Shown here: one piece after another, positions 23,239-30,987 of the stretch | Layout: every line of letters starts with the position of its first letter | Position numbering within the stretch: position 1 is the stretch's first letter | Assembly: GCF_003012735.1 (NCBI RefSeq) | Contig: NZ_PXYI01000013.1 | Location: forward strand, 62,001-126,000 | Reading direction: 5' to 3' | Source of the DNA: Allosphingosinicella deserti | Lineage (GTDB): Bacteria; Pseudomonadota; Alphaproteobacteria; Sphingomonadales; Sphingomonadaceae | DNA: 64,000 nt | Made by a program: the position numbers and the translations under genes | Notes under the pieces: model-generated | The model's database searches: none | What the model was told of the DNA's origin: nothing | The model's input: the letters and a program-made list of their open reading frames with translations, nothing else

Positions 23239-24189
23239 TCAGACCTGCTCTCCGCGTCCAGCGCCGGTTCGCAGATCGCAAGACCAGATCTGGCCGACCA
23301 GGTCCTGCCCGAAGGAGTGATGGGGTTCCTCGCCGACCAGGCGAAAGCCGGCACGCTCGTAGATTCCGCGGGCAGCCACGAGCACGCTGTTCGTCCACAG
23401 ATCCAGCCGCGCATAGCCCAGCGCCCGGGCGTGCGCGATGCAGGTCGCCACCAGCAACTTGCCGATCCCCAGGCCGCGCGCATGCGGCTCTACATAGAGG
23501 AGCCGCAGCTTGCCGACGTCGGCCGTGCCGCCGTGCACGAGGAAGATCGAACCGACCATCTCGCCATCGAGCTCGGCGATCCACGCCGCATCCCGTTCGG
23601 CGCAGAACGATTCCTGAAAGTCGGCCAAGATGCGCGCGACGAGCGCTTCGTATTCGGCGTTCCAGCCATAGTCCCGCGCGTAGAGGATCGCTTGTCTCGC
23701 CGTCACCAGGCCGAGATCGCCGGGTCGCAAAGACCGCAGATGCGGCACCGGCGGTAACGATGCTTCGAAAGCCGATGCGATCGCCTCGGCCGCGGCGACG
23801 AGCCGCCTCGCACGGAAAGCGGGCAGGGAATCGACCAGGCCGCCGATCGTCGCGCGCGTATTGCGTTCGAGCGCCGCGAAGGCCGCCTGGCCTTGCTGCG
23901 TCAGCGACAGCACCCGGCGCTTGCCATGCCCCGGATGCGGCGTCGTCTCGATCAGGCCCTGCCCGGCGAAACGCTTGAGCGTACGGCTGATCTGGGCCGG
24001 ATCGAGGCCGAGGGTCCGGGAAAGCTCGGCCGCAGTGACCGTGTCACCCTGTGCCAGTTCGTAGAGGAGCCGCGCTTCGCTGAGCGAGAACGGGCTGCGA
24101 TCCAGCTTCGGCCTGAGCAACCCCAGCCGTTCCGTGTAGATCCGGTTGAATGCACGAATGGCCTCGATATCCCGCTCACGATCGCCCAC
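23239..24189 (-). CDS. MarR-GNAT fusion: transcriptional regulator and acetyltransferase
   Basis: The 316-residue product has a MarR winged helix-turn-helix in the first about 145 residues (SLSEARLLYELAQGDTVTAA, LDPAQISRTLKRFAGQGLI, the wing HPGHGKRRVLSLTQQG) and a GNAT domain after about 150 with acetyl-CoA loop RGLGIGK at 238-244 and a closing YERAGFRLVGEE. This two-domain type is known in Proteobacteria: the MarR part binds DNA and the GNAT part acetylates a small substrate. GTG start at 24189 with AAGGAG 7 bases upstream. A 38-base dyad lies just before it and the divergent monooxygenase-like gene follows, so both are probably self-regulated. Confidence 0.92.
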   Translation of the reverse strand: MGDRERDIEAIRAFNRIYTERLGLLRPKLDRSPFSLSEARLLYELAQGDTVTAAELSRTLGLDPAQISRTLKRFAGQGLIETTPHPGHGKRRVLSLTQQGQAAFAALERNTRATIGGLVDSLPAFRARRLVAAAEAIASAFEASLPPVPHLRSLRPGDLGLVTARQAILYARDYGWNAEYEALVARILADFQESFCAERDAAWIAELDGEMVGSIFLVHGGTADVGKLRLLYVEPHARGLGIGKLLVATCIAHARALGYARLDLWTNSVLVAARGIYERAGFRLVGEEPHHSFGQDLVGQIWSCDLRTGAGRGEQV

Positions 24190-24202
24190 GGCACGCTCCT
24201 TT

Positions 24203-24240
24203 GTTGACTCTATCAACAATATAGTCTTGATTGAGTCAAC
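24203..24240. promoter_or_regulatory. MarR-type operator, long inverted repeat
   Basis: gttgactctatcaa (24203-24216) pairs with ttgattgagtcaac (24227-24240) at 13 of 14 positions around caatatagtc. It lies 14 bases before the MarR-GNAT start and 15 before the divergent gene, so a bound dimer would cover both promoters. Confidence 0.75.
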
Positions 24241-24254
24241 ACTGGGAGAGGGCA

Positions 24255-24566
24255 ATGGTGGTTCGAGAATGGCGCGGCCGGGCGCAGAGGATACGGAAGG
24301 CGGCCTATCCGGCGCACTTTCACCAGCATGTCGTGCCCGCGTTGCGGCACCAGCCCGGGTGTCTCGGCGCCGAATTGCTGGTGCGGGAAGACGGCGATGT
24401 CGTCGGATTCGTGGTGCTGACGCGGTGGGAGTCGATGATGGCGATCGGCGCGTTCGCAGGCAGCGATCCGCGGATCGCCGTCGTCGCCCCGGACGCCGCC
24501 CGCAGCCTGATCTCCTTCGATTGTTATGCGAGACATTACGAGGTCGCCGGGCACTTCGCGGCGTGA
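24255..24566 (+). CDS. Antibiotic biosynthesis monooxygenase (ABM) family protein
   Basis: The 103-residue ferredoxin-like-fold protein has VVREWRGRAQRIRKAAYPAH at the N-terminus, then HVVPALRHQPGCLGAELLVR and VVGFVVLTRWESMMAIGAFA, the layout of ABM/heme-degrading-type small dimeric proteins. It probably acts on a quinone or related small molecule, or is only a binding protein. The ATG at 24255 has GGGAGAGG upstream. Divergent from the MarR-GNAT gene and likely its target. Confidence 0.78.
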   Translation: MVVREWRGRAQRIRKAAYPAHFHQHVVPALRHQPGCLGAELLVREDGDVVGFVVLTRWESMMAIGAFAGSDPRIAVVAPDAARSLISFDCYARHYEVAGHFAA

Positions 24567-24586
24567 CGGGATGACGACCCCTTTCC

Positions 24587-24722
24587 TGAATGCCCGACGC
24601 CGGGATCGGTGTGCGGAAGGGCGCGTGCCGGCGCCGAACATCCTGCTGCCGCATGATTGGCGACCTGCCGTCTCGTCAACCGGCCGGCGACGCAAACAGC
24701 CGGGAGGGTGGAAAGTCGGCAT
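24587..24722 (+). repeat. S-repeat copy 28
   Basis: tgaatgcccgacgccgggat left, ggcgccgaacatcctgctgc middle (diverged), caaacagccgggagggtgg with aaagtcggcatcc right. Confidence 0.65.
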
Positions 24723-24743
24723 CCAATTCCATACGGTCTCCTC

Positions 24744-25088
24744 ATGAACGACGAGACAATCACCCTTTGGAGACCGGTCGGCCCTGCCGAACTGCGTCTG
24801 ATCGACGAAAGCGGAATGCAGGCATTTCCGCCACGCCTACCCGAGCAACCCATCTTCTATCCGGTGACCACCGAGGCCTATGCGGTGAAGATCGCGCGTG
24901 ACTGGAACGTTCCAGCGAGCGGCTCAGGTTTCGTCACGAGGTTCCGTGTCCGCCGGGACTATCTGAGCCGCTAGGTTCAAGATGGGGGCGGCAAGGCGCA
25001 CCAGGAATATTGGATTCCGGCTGAAGAGATGGATGCCTTCAACCGTGCGATCGTGGGCAAGATCGAGGTCGTGAAGGCGTTTCGCTGA
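24744..25088 (+). pseudogene. ADP-ribosylation/crystallin J1-type small protein, interrupted by an in-frame TAG
   Basis: The frame reads MNDETITLWRPVGPAELRLI, FPPRLPEQPIFYPVTTEAYA, IARDWNVPASGSGFVTRF and DYLSR, then TAG at 24972-24974. It continues without a frame change as VQDGGGKAHQEYWIPAEEM and FNRAIVGKIEVVKAF to TGA at 25086-25088. The continuation matches the conserved C-terminus of this family, so the gene was once about 114 codons. The stop removes the last third. It could come from a substitution or a small in-frame deletion at the stop site. S-repeat copy 29 begins on the next base. Confidence 0.75.
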
Positions 25089-25229
25089 GGTCCGGAAAGA
25101 GTCGGAGCACGTCACCCACGAGACATGTCACGCCGGTGCAGACGTCACGTGCCCGCGTGAGAGCGGGCATTCGCCCTTGCTCCAGGCAATCGCCGCGGGA
25201 ACGGGAGGGCGGCGTGGAACTCCGACGTG
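25089..25229 (+). repeat. S-repeat copy 29 (last clear copy)
   Basis: ggtccggaaagagtcggagc left, gtgcagacgtcacgtgcccg and agcgggcattcgcccttg middle, gcgggaacgggagggcggcg right with ggaactccgacg. No clear copy follows in the remaining 38 kb. Confidence 0.65.
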
Positions 25230-25242
25230 GTGGCCCCTCGCG

Positions 25243-25704
25243 TCAGCGGGCATCCTCATATTGCTTGAGGACCACGAGCGGTGCGGCAGGTGCAGGCCAA
25301 AGCGTGATCAGGTACCGATCATCGCCGTCGAGTCCGTCCTCACTCAGGGTGTCGAGCCCCTTGAAGCAAGCCCGAACACGATAGGTGCCGGGCGCGACAT
25401 CGAGGATGTCGATCGATCCGCCGGTACATTCGTGGATTTCGAGCCGGCCGGACGGCAGGTCCAGGCTGGTTTCGGCAACATGATCGAACTCGGCAAGGTC
25501 GATCGGAGGAGCCGTCTCGGCAAGCTCCAGCGAGACCGGCACGTCCATGTTCCTGAGCGGTTGGATCACGACCACATGCAGCGACGACTTGATGCGATGC
25601 ACGAGATCGTCCTGTGTATAGTCGGTCGGCGGCGAGGGCTTGGCACCCGCGTCCCAGAGGTAGAATTGGAAATAATCGGCGAAAATCTCGTAGCGCCTCA
25701 TCAT
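25243..25704 (-). CDS. Conserved hypothetical protein
   Basis: The product is 153 residues. It starts MMRRYEIFADYFQFYLWD, continues through VSLELAETAPPIDLAEFDHV and SLDLPSGRLEIHECTGGSID, and ends in GTYRVRACFKGLDTLSEDG plus DDRYLITLWPAP. I recognise this pattern from an uncharacterised but widely distributed bacterial family (beta-rich, cytoplasmic). Role unknown. An upstream extension to 25746 was not used because MMRRYEIF is the conserved start. Confidence 0.78.
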   Translation of the reverse strand: MMRRYEIFADYFQFYLWDAGAKPSPPTDYTQDDLVHRIKSSLHVVVIQPLRNMDVPVSLELAETAPPIDLAEFDHVAETSLDLPSGRLEIHECTGGSIDILDVAPGTYRVRACFKGLDTLSEDGLDGDDRYLITLWPAPAAPLVVLKQYEDAR

Positions 25705-25843
25705 GCGTGCGGTCCCACTTTCGGATCGCCGCCGGTGAAAGCACATCCACCGCTTCGTGTCATGCCTGTCCGAGATCGGGCGAGATCGCCGGTCTCGGAG
25801 CCATATCAGCGACTCCGGAACGATCGAGCCCGGGCGGCGACGG

Positions 25844-26131
25844 CTATGGGATCAAACCAAGCTCGCGGCAAAGCCGGGTCATTTTCTGGATACGGGGATC
25901 CCGGGCGCCGAAGCGGGCACGGAAGTTCGGCAGGTTCCGACACCCCGCGCGTGATTCCGCAGAGATGGCCGAGCGCGGGCTCTTGCCACCCTTGGCCTGT
26001 GCGTTGATCGCCGAGTGCATCACGCTCGGCAGGCTGTAGGCGGACGGATCAACGTTGCCGGTAACATCCTGTGCGTCCGCGGCGGACGCCATCAGGAAAG
26101 CCGCCGATGAAAGGATCACAGCCTTGATCAT
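25844..26131 (-). CDS. Small secreted hypothetical protein
   Basis: The 95-residue product has a signal peptide (MIKAVILSSAAFLMASAADA, then QDVTG). The mature part is basic, with two cysteines (RAGCRNLPNF and TRLCRELGLIP) that could form a disulphide. No family is recognised. First gene after the repeat-rich region on the minus strand. Confidence 0.62.
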   Translation of the reverse strand: MIKAVILSSAAFLMASAADAQDVTGNVDPSAYSLPSVMHSAINAQAKGGKSPRSAISAESRAGCRNLPNFRARFGARDPRIQKMTRLCRELGLIP

Positions 26132-26344
26132 CCGTTTCGCTCCGCGATCGCCGAATGGATATTTCCTCGATGCGGTCCATCGGCTGAATCGCCGGTGAAC
26201 GCTCGAACCGCCTCAGGGATGCGAGTTACGCGCATCGTTTCAAGACTCCCTGGAGTGTCATGATGTTTCGCCAGAGGCGCCGCCGAACCGGGGAGGAGAG
26301 CATGATCGACGGGGCAGGCAGGTTCGGCCTGGTCCAAGCGCAGT

Positions 26345-27058
26345 TCAGCGTTTGCGCACCACATAGCTGGCCGGCAGGAACAGGAAGACTTCGGTGCCGG
26401 ATCCGCGTGCCCATTCGACGGGACGGTCGAGCCCGGTGACGTCGACGCCCGAGCCGGTGCCGAACTTGCCCGCCGAGATCGCCGCATCGGCTGCGATCAG
26501 ATCGATGATCTGGCCGCGATACTGATCCGGATCGACCACCGACACGGTCATGCCGCTGACGCTGACCTGGGTTCGTCCAGCCTTGGGCACCGAATTGACG
26601 AAGCGCGCGATCCGATCCTCGGCGGCCTTGAGGTCCATCCCCTCGGCAAGCCGCACCTTGATGAGGAAATTGGCCTGATCGGTATCGGGCCTGCCGTCGC
26701 CCTGCAGAGGCAGGTTCTTGTAATTGGCCGCCGTCAGCGGCTCGATCACATAATTGCCGGTCGCCAGCTCGACGCCGCCTCTGGCCGCCGCGTCGAGCAT
26801 ATTGCGGATGGTTGCGTGGAGGTCGTTGCGGCGCGTCGCCGCATCACGCGCGTCGCCGGCGACGCGAACATTCTGCACCGCATAATCCGCGGCGCGCCGG
26901 AGATTGATGATCGGGCGGGAGGTCGCGACGACGCCGTCGCTGTAGACCGCATCATTGTTGTAGCCCCGCCGCTGCGAGGTCAGGATCACTTCCTGCGCCC
27001 AGGCGGGCGCGGCGGCGGCGGGCAGGGTGGCGGCGATCAGAGCCAAGGCGATCCGCAT
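26345..27058 (-). CDS. Secreted protein, tandem paralogue 2 (SIMPL/DUF541-like, TonB-box-like N-terminus)
   Basis: The 237-residue product has a signal peptide (MRIALALIAATLPAAAAPAW, cleaved after AQ-). Immediately after it comes EVILTSQRRGY, then NLRRAADYAVQNVRVAGDAR, LELATG/YVIEPLTAANYKNL-type segments and the C-terminal VDVTGLDRPVEWARGSG with TEVFLFLPASYVV. The beta-alpha pattern resembles SIMPL-type periplasmic proteins but the assignment is loose. The ATG at 27058 has GGGAGG 6 bases upstream. It follows its paralogue (27073) by 14 bases on the same strand, so the two form an operon. Confidence 0.72.
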   Translation of the reverse strand: MRIALALIAATLPAAAAPAWAQEVILTSQRRGYNNDAVYSDGVVATSRPIINLRRAADYAVQNVRVAGDARDAATRRNDLHATIRNMLDAAARGGVELATGNYVIEPLTAANYKNLPLQGDGRPDTDQANFLIKVRLAEGMDLKAAEDRIARFVNSVPKAGRTQVSVSGMTVSVVDPDQYRGQIIDLIAADAAISAGKFGTGSGVDVTGLDRPVEWARGSGTEVFLFLPASYVVRKR

Positions 27059-27072
27059 GTCCATCCTCCCCG

Positions 27073-27831
27073 TCAGCTGCGCGGCCGCACGGTCGTGGCC
27101 GACGGCAGATAGAGCTGCACCTCCGTCAGCCCGGCGCGCTGCCACTGCACGGAGCGATCGAGCCCGGTGACTTCGACGCCGTAGCCGGCGCCGAACCGCG
27201 CGGTCGTCGCCGCCGTGTCCTTGGCGACGAGATCGATGATCGCGCCGCGATATTGCTCGGGATTGACCACGCTCAGGGTCAGCTCGCTATAGGCCTTCAT
27301 CTCGGCGCGACCGACCGGCGGCACCGCCTTGAGGAACGTGTCGATCCTGGCGAGCGCCGTCTTTGCGTCGATCCCCGGGGCAAGCGGCACCTTGACGAGG
27401 AACTTGACGAGCTCGCCGTCGAACTCATCGTCGTCGTCCTCGACCTTCAATTCCTTGTAATTGGCCGGCGTCAGCGGTTCGACGACCAGCTCGCCGGTCG
27501 CGAGCAACGTCCCCGCGCGCGCCGAGAGATCGATCGCCTTGCGTGCCATCGCGAAGATCTCCGCCCTGGCCTCGTTCTCGTCGGTCGCATCGCTCACCAC
27601 GATCACCTGCTGCACGGCAAAGTCGGCGGTGCGGCGGAGCGTCTGCACCGGGGCCGGCGGCCCCGATCCGAGCAGTTTGAGCTTCTCGTCCTCATCCTCG
27701 TCGGGATTGAGCCTTCGAAATCCGGTTACCACGATCTCGCTGGTGCCGTCGTCCTGCGCCAGCGCGGGGGTCGGCCCGGCGATCGCCAGCATCAGCGCAC
27801 CCACGATCCCGCTTCGCCAGATGCTCGGCAT
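27073..27831 (-). CDS. Secreted protein, tandem paralogue 1 (SIMPL/DUF541-like, TonB-box-like N-terminus)
   Basis: The product has 252 residues and a signal peptide (VGALMLAIAGPTPALAQ). The mature N-terminus SEIVVTGFRR is close to the TonB box of the receptor encoded at 53874 (SEIVVTGERI). Then LRRTADFAVQQVIVVSDATD, GELVVEPLTPANYKELK, an acidic DDDDEFDGELVKFLVKVPL stretch and VEVTGLDRSVQWQRAGLTEV near the end. It aligns over its length with the downstream gene, so the pair arose by duplication. SD GGGGAGG precedes the ATG at 27831. No enzyme motif is visible. Confidence 0.74.
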   Translation of the reverse strand: MPSIWRSGIVGALMLAIAGPTPALAQDDGTSEIVVTGFRRLNPDEDEDEKLKLLGSGPPAPVQTLRRTADFAVQQVIVVSDATDENEARAEIFAMARKAIDLSARAGTLLATGELVVEPLTPANYKELKVEDDDDEFDGELVKFLVKVPLAPGIDAKTALARIDTFLKAVPPVGRAEMKAYSELTLSVVNPEQYRGAIIDLVAKDTAATTARFGAGYGVEVTGLDRSVQWQRAGLTEVQLYLPSATTVRPRS

Positions 27832-28156
27832 GGCAGCCTCCCCCTCGTCCGCAATGCTGGGCCGCGCAGGTGCGCGAGTCAATCGCAAGGCAGTGTCGGA
27901 GCCCAGCCGCATTGCCTTGTGGCTCGACGAGAGACCGCGAGTCGACCCGCGCGTTGCAGGCGCTCGGGCCAGGCCAGCCCGGAGGACGATGAAGAAAGGC
28001 ACGGTCAGCGGCACTCCAATGTCGGTTCTGTCGTGGCGGGTCGCAGCGGCGCGCCGAGCGGTGTTCGCGGACTCGGCTTCCTTGGTCTCGACCCGGAAGG
28101 GAGGGAGCCGGACATTCCGCTCGACGAAGGTAGATCGGTAACCTCGGGGCCCCCAT
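27832..28156. other. Intergenic region with a possible degenerate S-repeat
   Basis: This divergent region between the paralogue pair and 28157 has no gene. At about 28090-28122 ggaagggagggagccggaca resembles the right end of an S-repeat (gggagggtggaaagcggaca), but left and middle modules cannot be traced with confidence. Confidence 0.4.
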
Positions 28157-28594
28157 ATGGGCGGCATGTCCTTCGCCAAAATCGATTCCTGGGTCGGGAA
28201 GACCCTGTTCATCCCGCCGATCATCAAGCTGTGCCAGGTGACCCGCCAGAGCCAGTTCGCCGTGTCGCGGTTGTTCTGGTTCATTGCGGCCCTCGACGGC
28301 TTTTACCGTGCCGACACGCTGTTCTCGTCCATCCTGTGGGGCGGCGTGAGCGTGATCATGATGATCACTGCGACCCGCCGGGCCGACAGCCCGACGGAGA
28401 GCTTCCGGTTCTTCCGCATGCTCGGCCTGCTGTTTCTGGTGTTGGACGTGGTCACCGCGGCAGCCACGGGGAAGTGGGCGGGCGTGGAATTCTGGGTGCT
28501 CGTGCTGATCGCCGAATATGCGTCCACGATCCGTACCGTGCCGCCCATCGAAACGTCGAAGAGGACGGCAGTACCCGCGCGATCGGGCCGTTGA
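28157..28594 (+). CDS. Integral membrane protein, unknown function
   Basis: The product has 145 residues, or 142 if the second ATG at 28166 is used (MSFAKIDSWVGKTLF). Three to four hydrophobic segments (FIPPIIKLC, LFWFIAALDGFYRADTLF, ILWGGVSVIMMITATRR, MLGLLFLVLDVVTAAATG) are spaced by charged loops. No family is known to me. The neighbouring genes give no functional hint. Confidence 0.6.
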   Translation: MGGMSFAKIDSWVGKTLFIPPIIKLCQVTRQSQFAVSRLFWFIAALDGFYRADTLFSSILWGGVSVIMMITATRRADSPTESFRFFRMLGLLFLVLDVVTAAATGKWAGVEFWVLVLIAEYASTIRTVPPIETSKRTAVPARSGR

Positions 28595-28816
28595 GAGCAC
28601 TGTCCCCGTCGATCTGAACAGGCGGGCATCAGAGCGCGCTGCACTGCCACTGCTGTTGCTGCGCTCTTCGCGCGTGGCCGCGAGTTTCCGTCCTCGTAGC
28701 GAGGCTGATCCAGCGATCAGGCTGATCCAGCCTGATCCGATCATGCCCTAGGAATGGCGACGGGCGACGGTATGTGTGCGTCGCGCCGCGCCTCCCGTGC
28801 GGCCCGTGCAAGGCCA

Positions 28817-29776
28817 ATGATACCGATGATGACCGAAACGCACCCGCGCTCCTGGCGCATCGCCGGCTTCGCCTTGTCGGCGGCAGGGGCCATGCTGTTC
28901 GCGATCAAGGGCGTGTTGATCAAGCTGATCTACCGCTACGGCATCGATACGACGAGCTTGCTCGCGATGCGCATGGTTCTGGCGGTGCCGGTGTTCGCGC
29001 TGGTCGGCGCCTATCAATGGCGGAGACTGGACCGGGAGGGCCGCCCCGACGCGCGGACGATCTGCCTCGCCATGCTGGTCGGCATCCTTGGCTATTATGT
29101 CTCGTCCTGGCTCGACTTCCAGGGCCTGCAGACACTCGATGCCCAGACCGAGCGCCTGATCCTGTTTACCTATCCGTTCCTGGTGATCCTGTTCGGGCGC
29201 ATGCTGTTCGGGCATCCGCTTCGCGCGCATGCCCTGATCGGGGCGGGGCTGAGCTATGTCGGCCTGTTCGTGATGTTCGCGGGCGCCCCGACGCGGGCGG
29301 GCGCGGCGATGCTGATCGGCGGCGGTTTCGTGGCCGCGGCGGCCATTACATTCGCCCTTTACCAGCTGTTCGCGCGCGAGCTGATCCTGCGCTGCGGCGC
29401 ATCCCTGTTCACCGCCATCGCGATGAGCGCGGCCGGACTGATGGCCTTGCTTGGTTTCTTCCTGACCCATCCGGCGGCGGCGCTGGTCCCGCCACGCGGC
29501 GCCTGGGCCCTGATCCTTGCCCTGGCGGTGTTCGCGACCATCGTTCCGGCCTTCCTGATGTCGGCCGGCACGGCAAGGATCGGGGCACAGGGCACCGCCA
29601 TCGTGTCGACGATCAGCCCGATCGTGACGATCGTCGTGGCGATCGTGGTGCTGGGCGAGCCGTTCGGCTGGCCGGAAGCGGTCGGCACCCTGTGCGTGCT
29701 CGGCGGCGTCGGACTGTTCAGCCTGATCGAGACCCGCCCGCGTTCCTATCAGGCGGGCGAGGAAGGGCCGGCCTGA
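28817..29776 (+). CDS. DMT-superfamily transporter (EamA family)
   Basis: The roughly 319-residue inner-membrane protein has ten predicted spans arranged as two EamA repeats. The first begins GAMLFAIKGVLIKLIYRYG and includes LLAMRMVLAVPVFALVGAY; the second includes FVAAAAITFALYQLFARE and STISPIVTIVVAIVVLGE with the closing GTLCVLGGVGLFSLIE. The family exports metabolites or drugs; substrate unknown. The start is uncertain between 28754 and 28829. I used the ATG at 28817, which has AAGG at a good distance. Confidence 0.9.
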   Translation: MIPMMTETHPRSWRIAGFALSAAGAMLFAIKGVLIKLIYRYGIDTTSLLAMRMVLAVPVFALVGAYQWRRLDREGRPDARTICLAMLVGILGYYVSSWLDFQGLQTLDAQTERLILFTYPFLVILFGRMLFGHPLRAHALIGAGLSYVGLFVMFAGAPTRAGAAMLIGGGFVAAAAITFALYQLFARELILRCGASLFTAIAMSAAGLMALLGFFLTHPAAALVPPRGAWALILALAVFATIVPAFLMSAGTARIGAQGTAIVSTISPIVTIVVAIVVLGEPFGWPEAVGTLCVLGGVGLFSLIETRPRSYQAGEEGPA

Positions 29777-29836
29777 ACCAGGAACGAGCATGTTCGACGG
29801 AGCGGACTGATCCGGCCGGAGCGGATCAGGCCAGGG

Positions 29837-30175
29837 TCAGCGTTGCCTTTTGGCCGTGGTCGCGGTGAAATCCGGATCCTTGTTCGCGACCCAGTCGACG
29901 AATTTGCGCACGTTGGGGTTGGCGAGCAGGGCCTCCACATCCATCCCGTGACGTTGAAGTTCGGAATTGCTGAAATTCGCGATCAGCGTCTGCTGGCAAA
30001 TGGCGTGCATCGGCACGACATCCGTCCCGCCCCGGCTTTTGGGCACGGGATGATGCCAGACGATCGTCTTGCCGGTCGGCCGTCCGCACAACCAGCAGGG
30101 CAAAGGTGCTGCCGGAGCTTCGGCCTCCGGCCGCGGATCCTCGTAGGGACCATGTTTCGAATGCTTGCGGGCCAT
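29837..30175 (-). CDS. HNH-type zinc-binding protein (putative nuclease)
   Basis: The 112-residue protein has CWLC (Cys27, Cys30), HHPVPKSRGG (His41-His42) and HAIC (His57, Cys60), the arrangement of small HNH proteins with structural zinc, seen in LHPVPKS-type members. The short C-terminal helix (DVEALLANPNVRKFVDWVA) ends in a KRQR tail. It could nick DNA or be a nonenzymatic HNH relative. No restriction or mobile-element genes lie next to it. Confidence 0.82.
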   Translation of the reverse strand: MARKHSKHGPYEDPRPEAEAPAAPLPCWLCGRPTGKTIVWHHPVPKSRGGTDVVPMHAICQQTLIANFSNSELQRHGMDVEALLANPNVRKFVDWVANKDPDFTATTAKRQR

Positions 30176-30396
30176 GCGTGGATCTGAATGCCTTGAATGT
30201 TGCAGCCCCCCTATAGCGGTGCGGTCGACATTGCCACGCTTCTCATCTCGACCTGGGAGAGCGCCATCCGGTGCCCCTGTCGCGGGGCTCGCATGTCGGC
30301 AGACCCTCGCCGCGTGACGCGTGCCCCTTATACGCAGAATGCGCTTTACTTATGTGCATCCTACATCTATGGCCAGGTGAAGAAGGGAGGCTGATC

Positions 30397-30987
30397 ATGC
30401 GTTTTGTTGTCGTGGTGGATACCCAGGCCGATTTCATCCGGGAGAAGGGCGCATTGCCAGTCCCCGGCGCGGAGGCGCTGATCGCGCCAATGAAGGCATG
30501 GCTGGCGTCGCTCGGGCCGGCGCAGACGGCGGGCGTGTAGTTCACCTTCGACACCCATTTCGCCGACACCTACCCGGCTTCCGCCGAGGCGCGGCAGTTT
30601 CCGATCCACTGTGTGCATCATACGGGAGGCTGGGAGAATGTGCTCGATCCCGGGGCGGTCGATCCTGCCATCCCCGTCTATCGTCTCGAGAAGAGCGTGT
30701 TCGACATGTGGGCCGAGCCCGGGTCTGCGGTGGAGGCGGGCGCCACGGGTGAGACGATGGCGCGCGACGCCTTCTTCGCTTCGCTGAAGGCGGGCGGCGT
30801 GACAGAGGTGGCGGTGATCGGTGTCGCGGCCGACTATTGCGTGCGCCTGGCGATCGGCGGCCTTGTCGACCGCGGCTTCGCAGTTGTGGTGCCGCCGGCA
30901 CTGACTCGCGGCATTGCGCGGTCGATCGAACAGGTCGTCGCCGAAGATTTCGCGAATGCCCCGGTGCGGATGGAGGCGGCGGCTTGA
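30397..30987 (+). pseudogene. Isochorismatase/nicotinamidase-like cysteine hydrolase with an in-frame TAG at codon 48
   Basis: From the ATG at 30397 (GGGAGG upstream) the frame codes VVVVDTQADFIRE with catalytic Asp8, then stops at TAG 30538-30540 and continues in the same frame to TGA at 30985-30987. The continuation carries FDTHFADTYP, Lys99 (YRLEKSVFDMW) and the nucleophile Cys148 (GVAADYCVRLAIGGL), so every member of the Asp-Lys-Cys triad would be present if TAG were a sense codon. As it stands translation should end after 47 residues. The TGA overlaps the TTG start of the radical SAM gene. Possible explanations are a fresh nonsense mutation, a base error, or suppression. Confidence 0.8.

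Noticed and set aside
573-25229. Classical integron with attC sites
   Set aside because: The units lack paired RYYYAAC/GTTRRRY cores (a single gttagac occurs in copy 15 only), are not attached to an intI gene in the window, and gene directions are mixed. The cassette idea is kept only as an analogy.
573-25229. CRISPR array
   Set aside because: The repeats are about 145 bases, far apart, with genes rather than short spacers between, and no cas genes are present.
24972-30540. Reassignment of TAG as a sense codon
   Set aside because: Other genes here end in TAG (for example the LysR gene at 13276), so genome-wide recoding is not supported; local mutation or occasional suppression is simpler.
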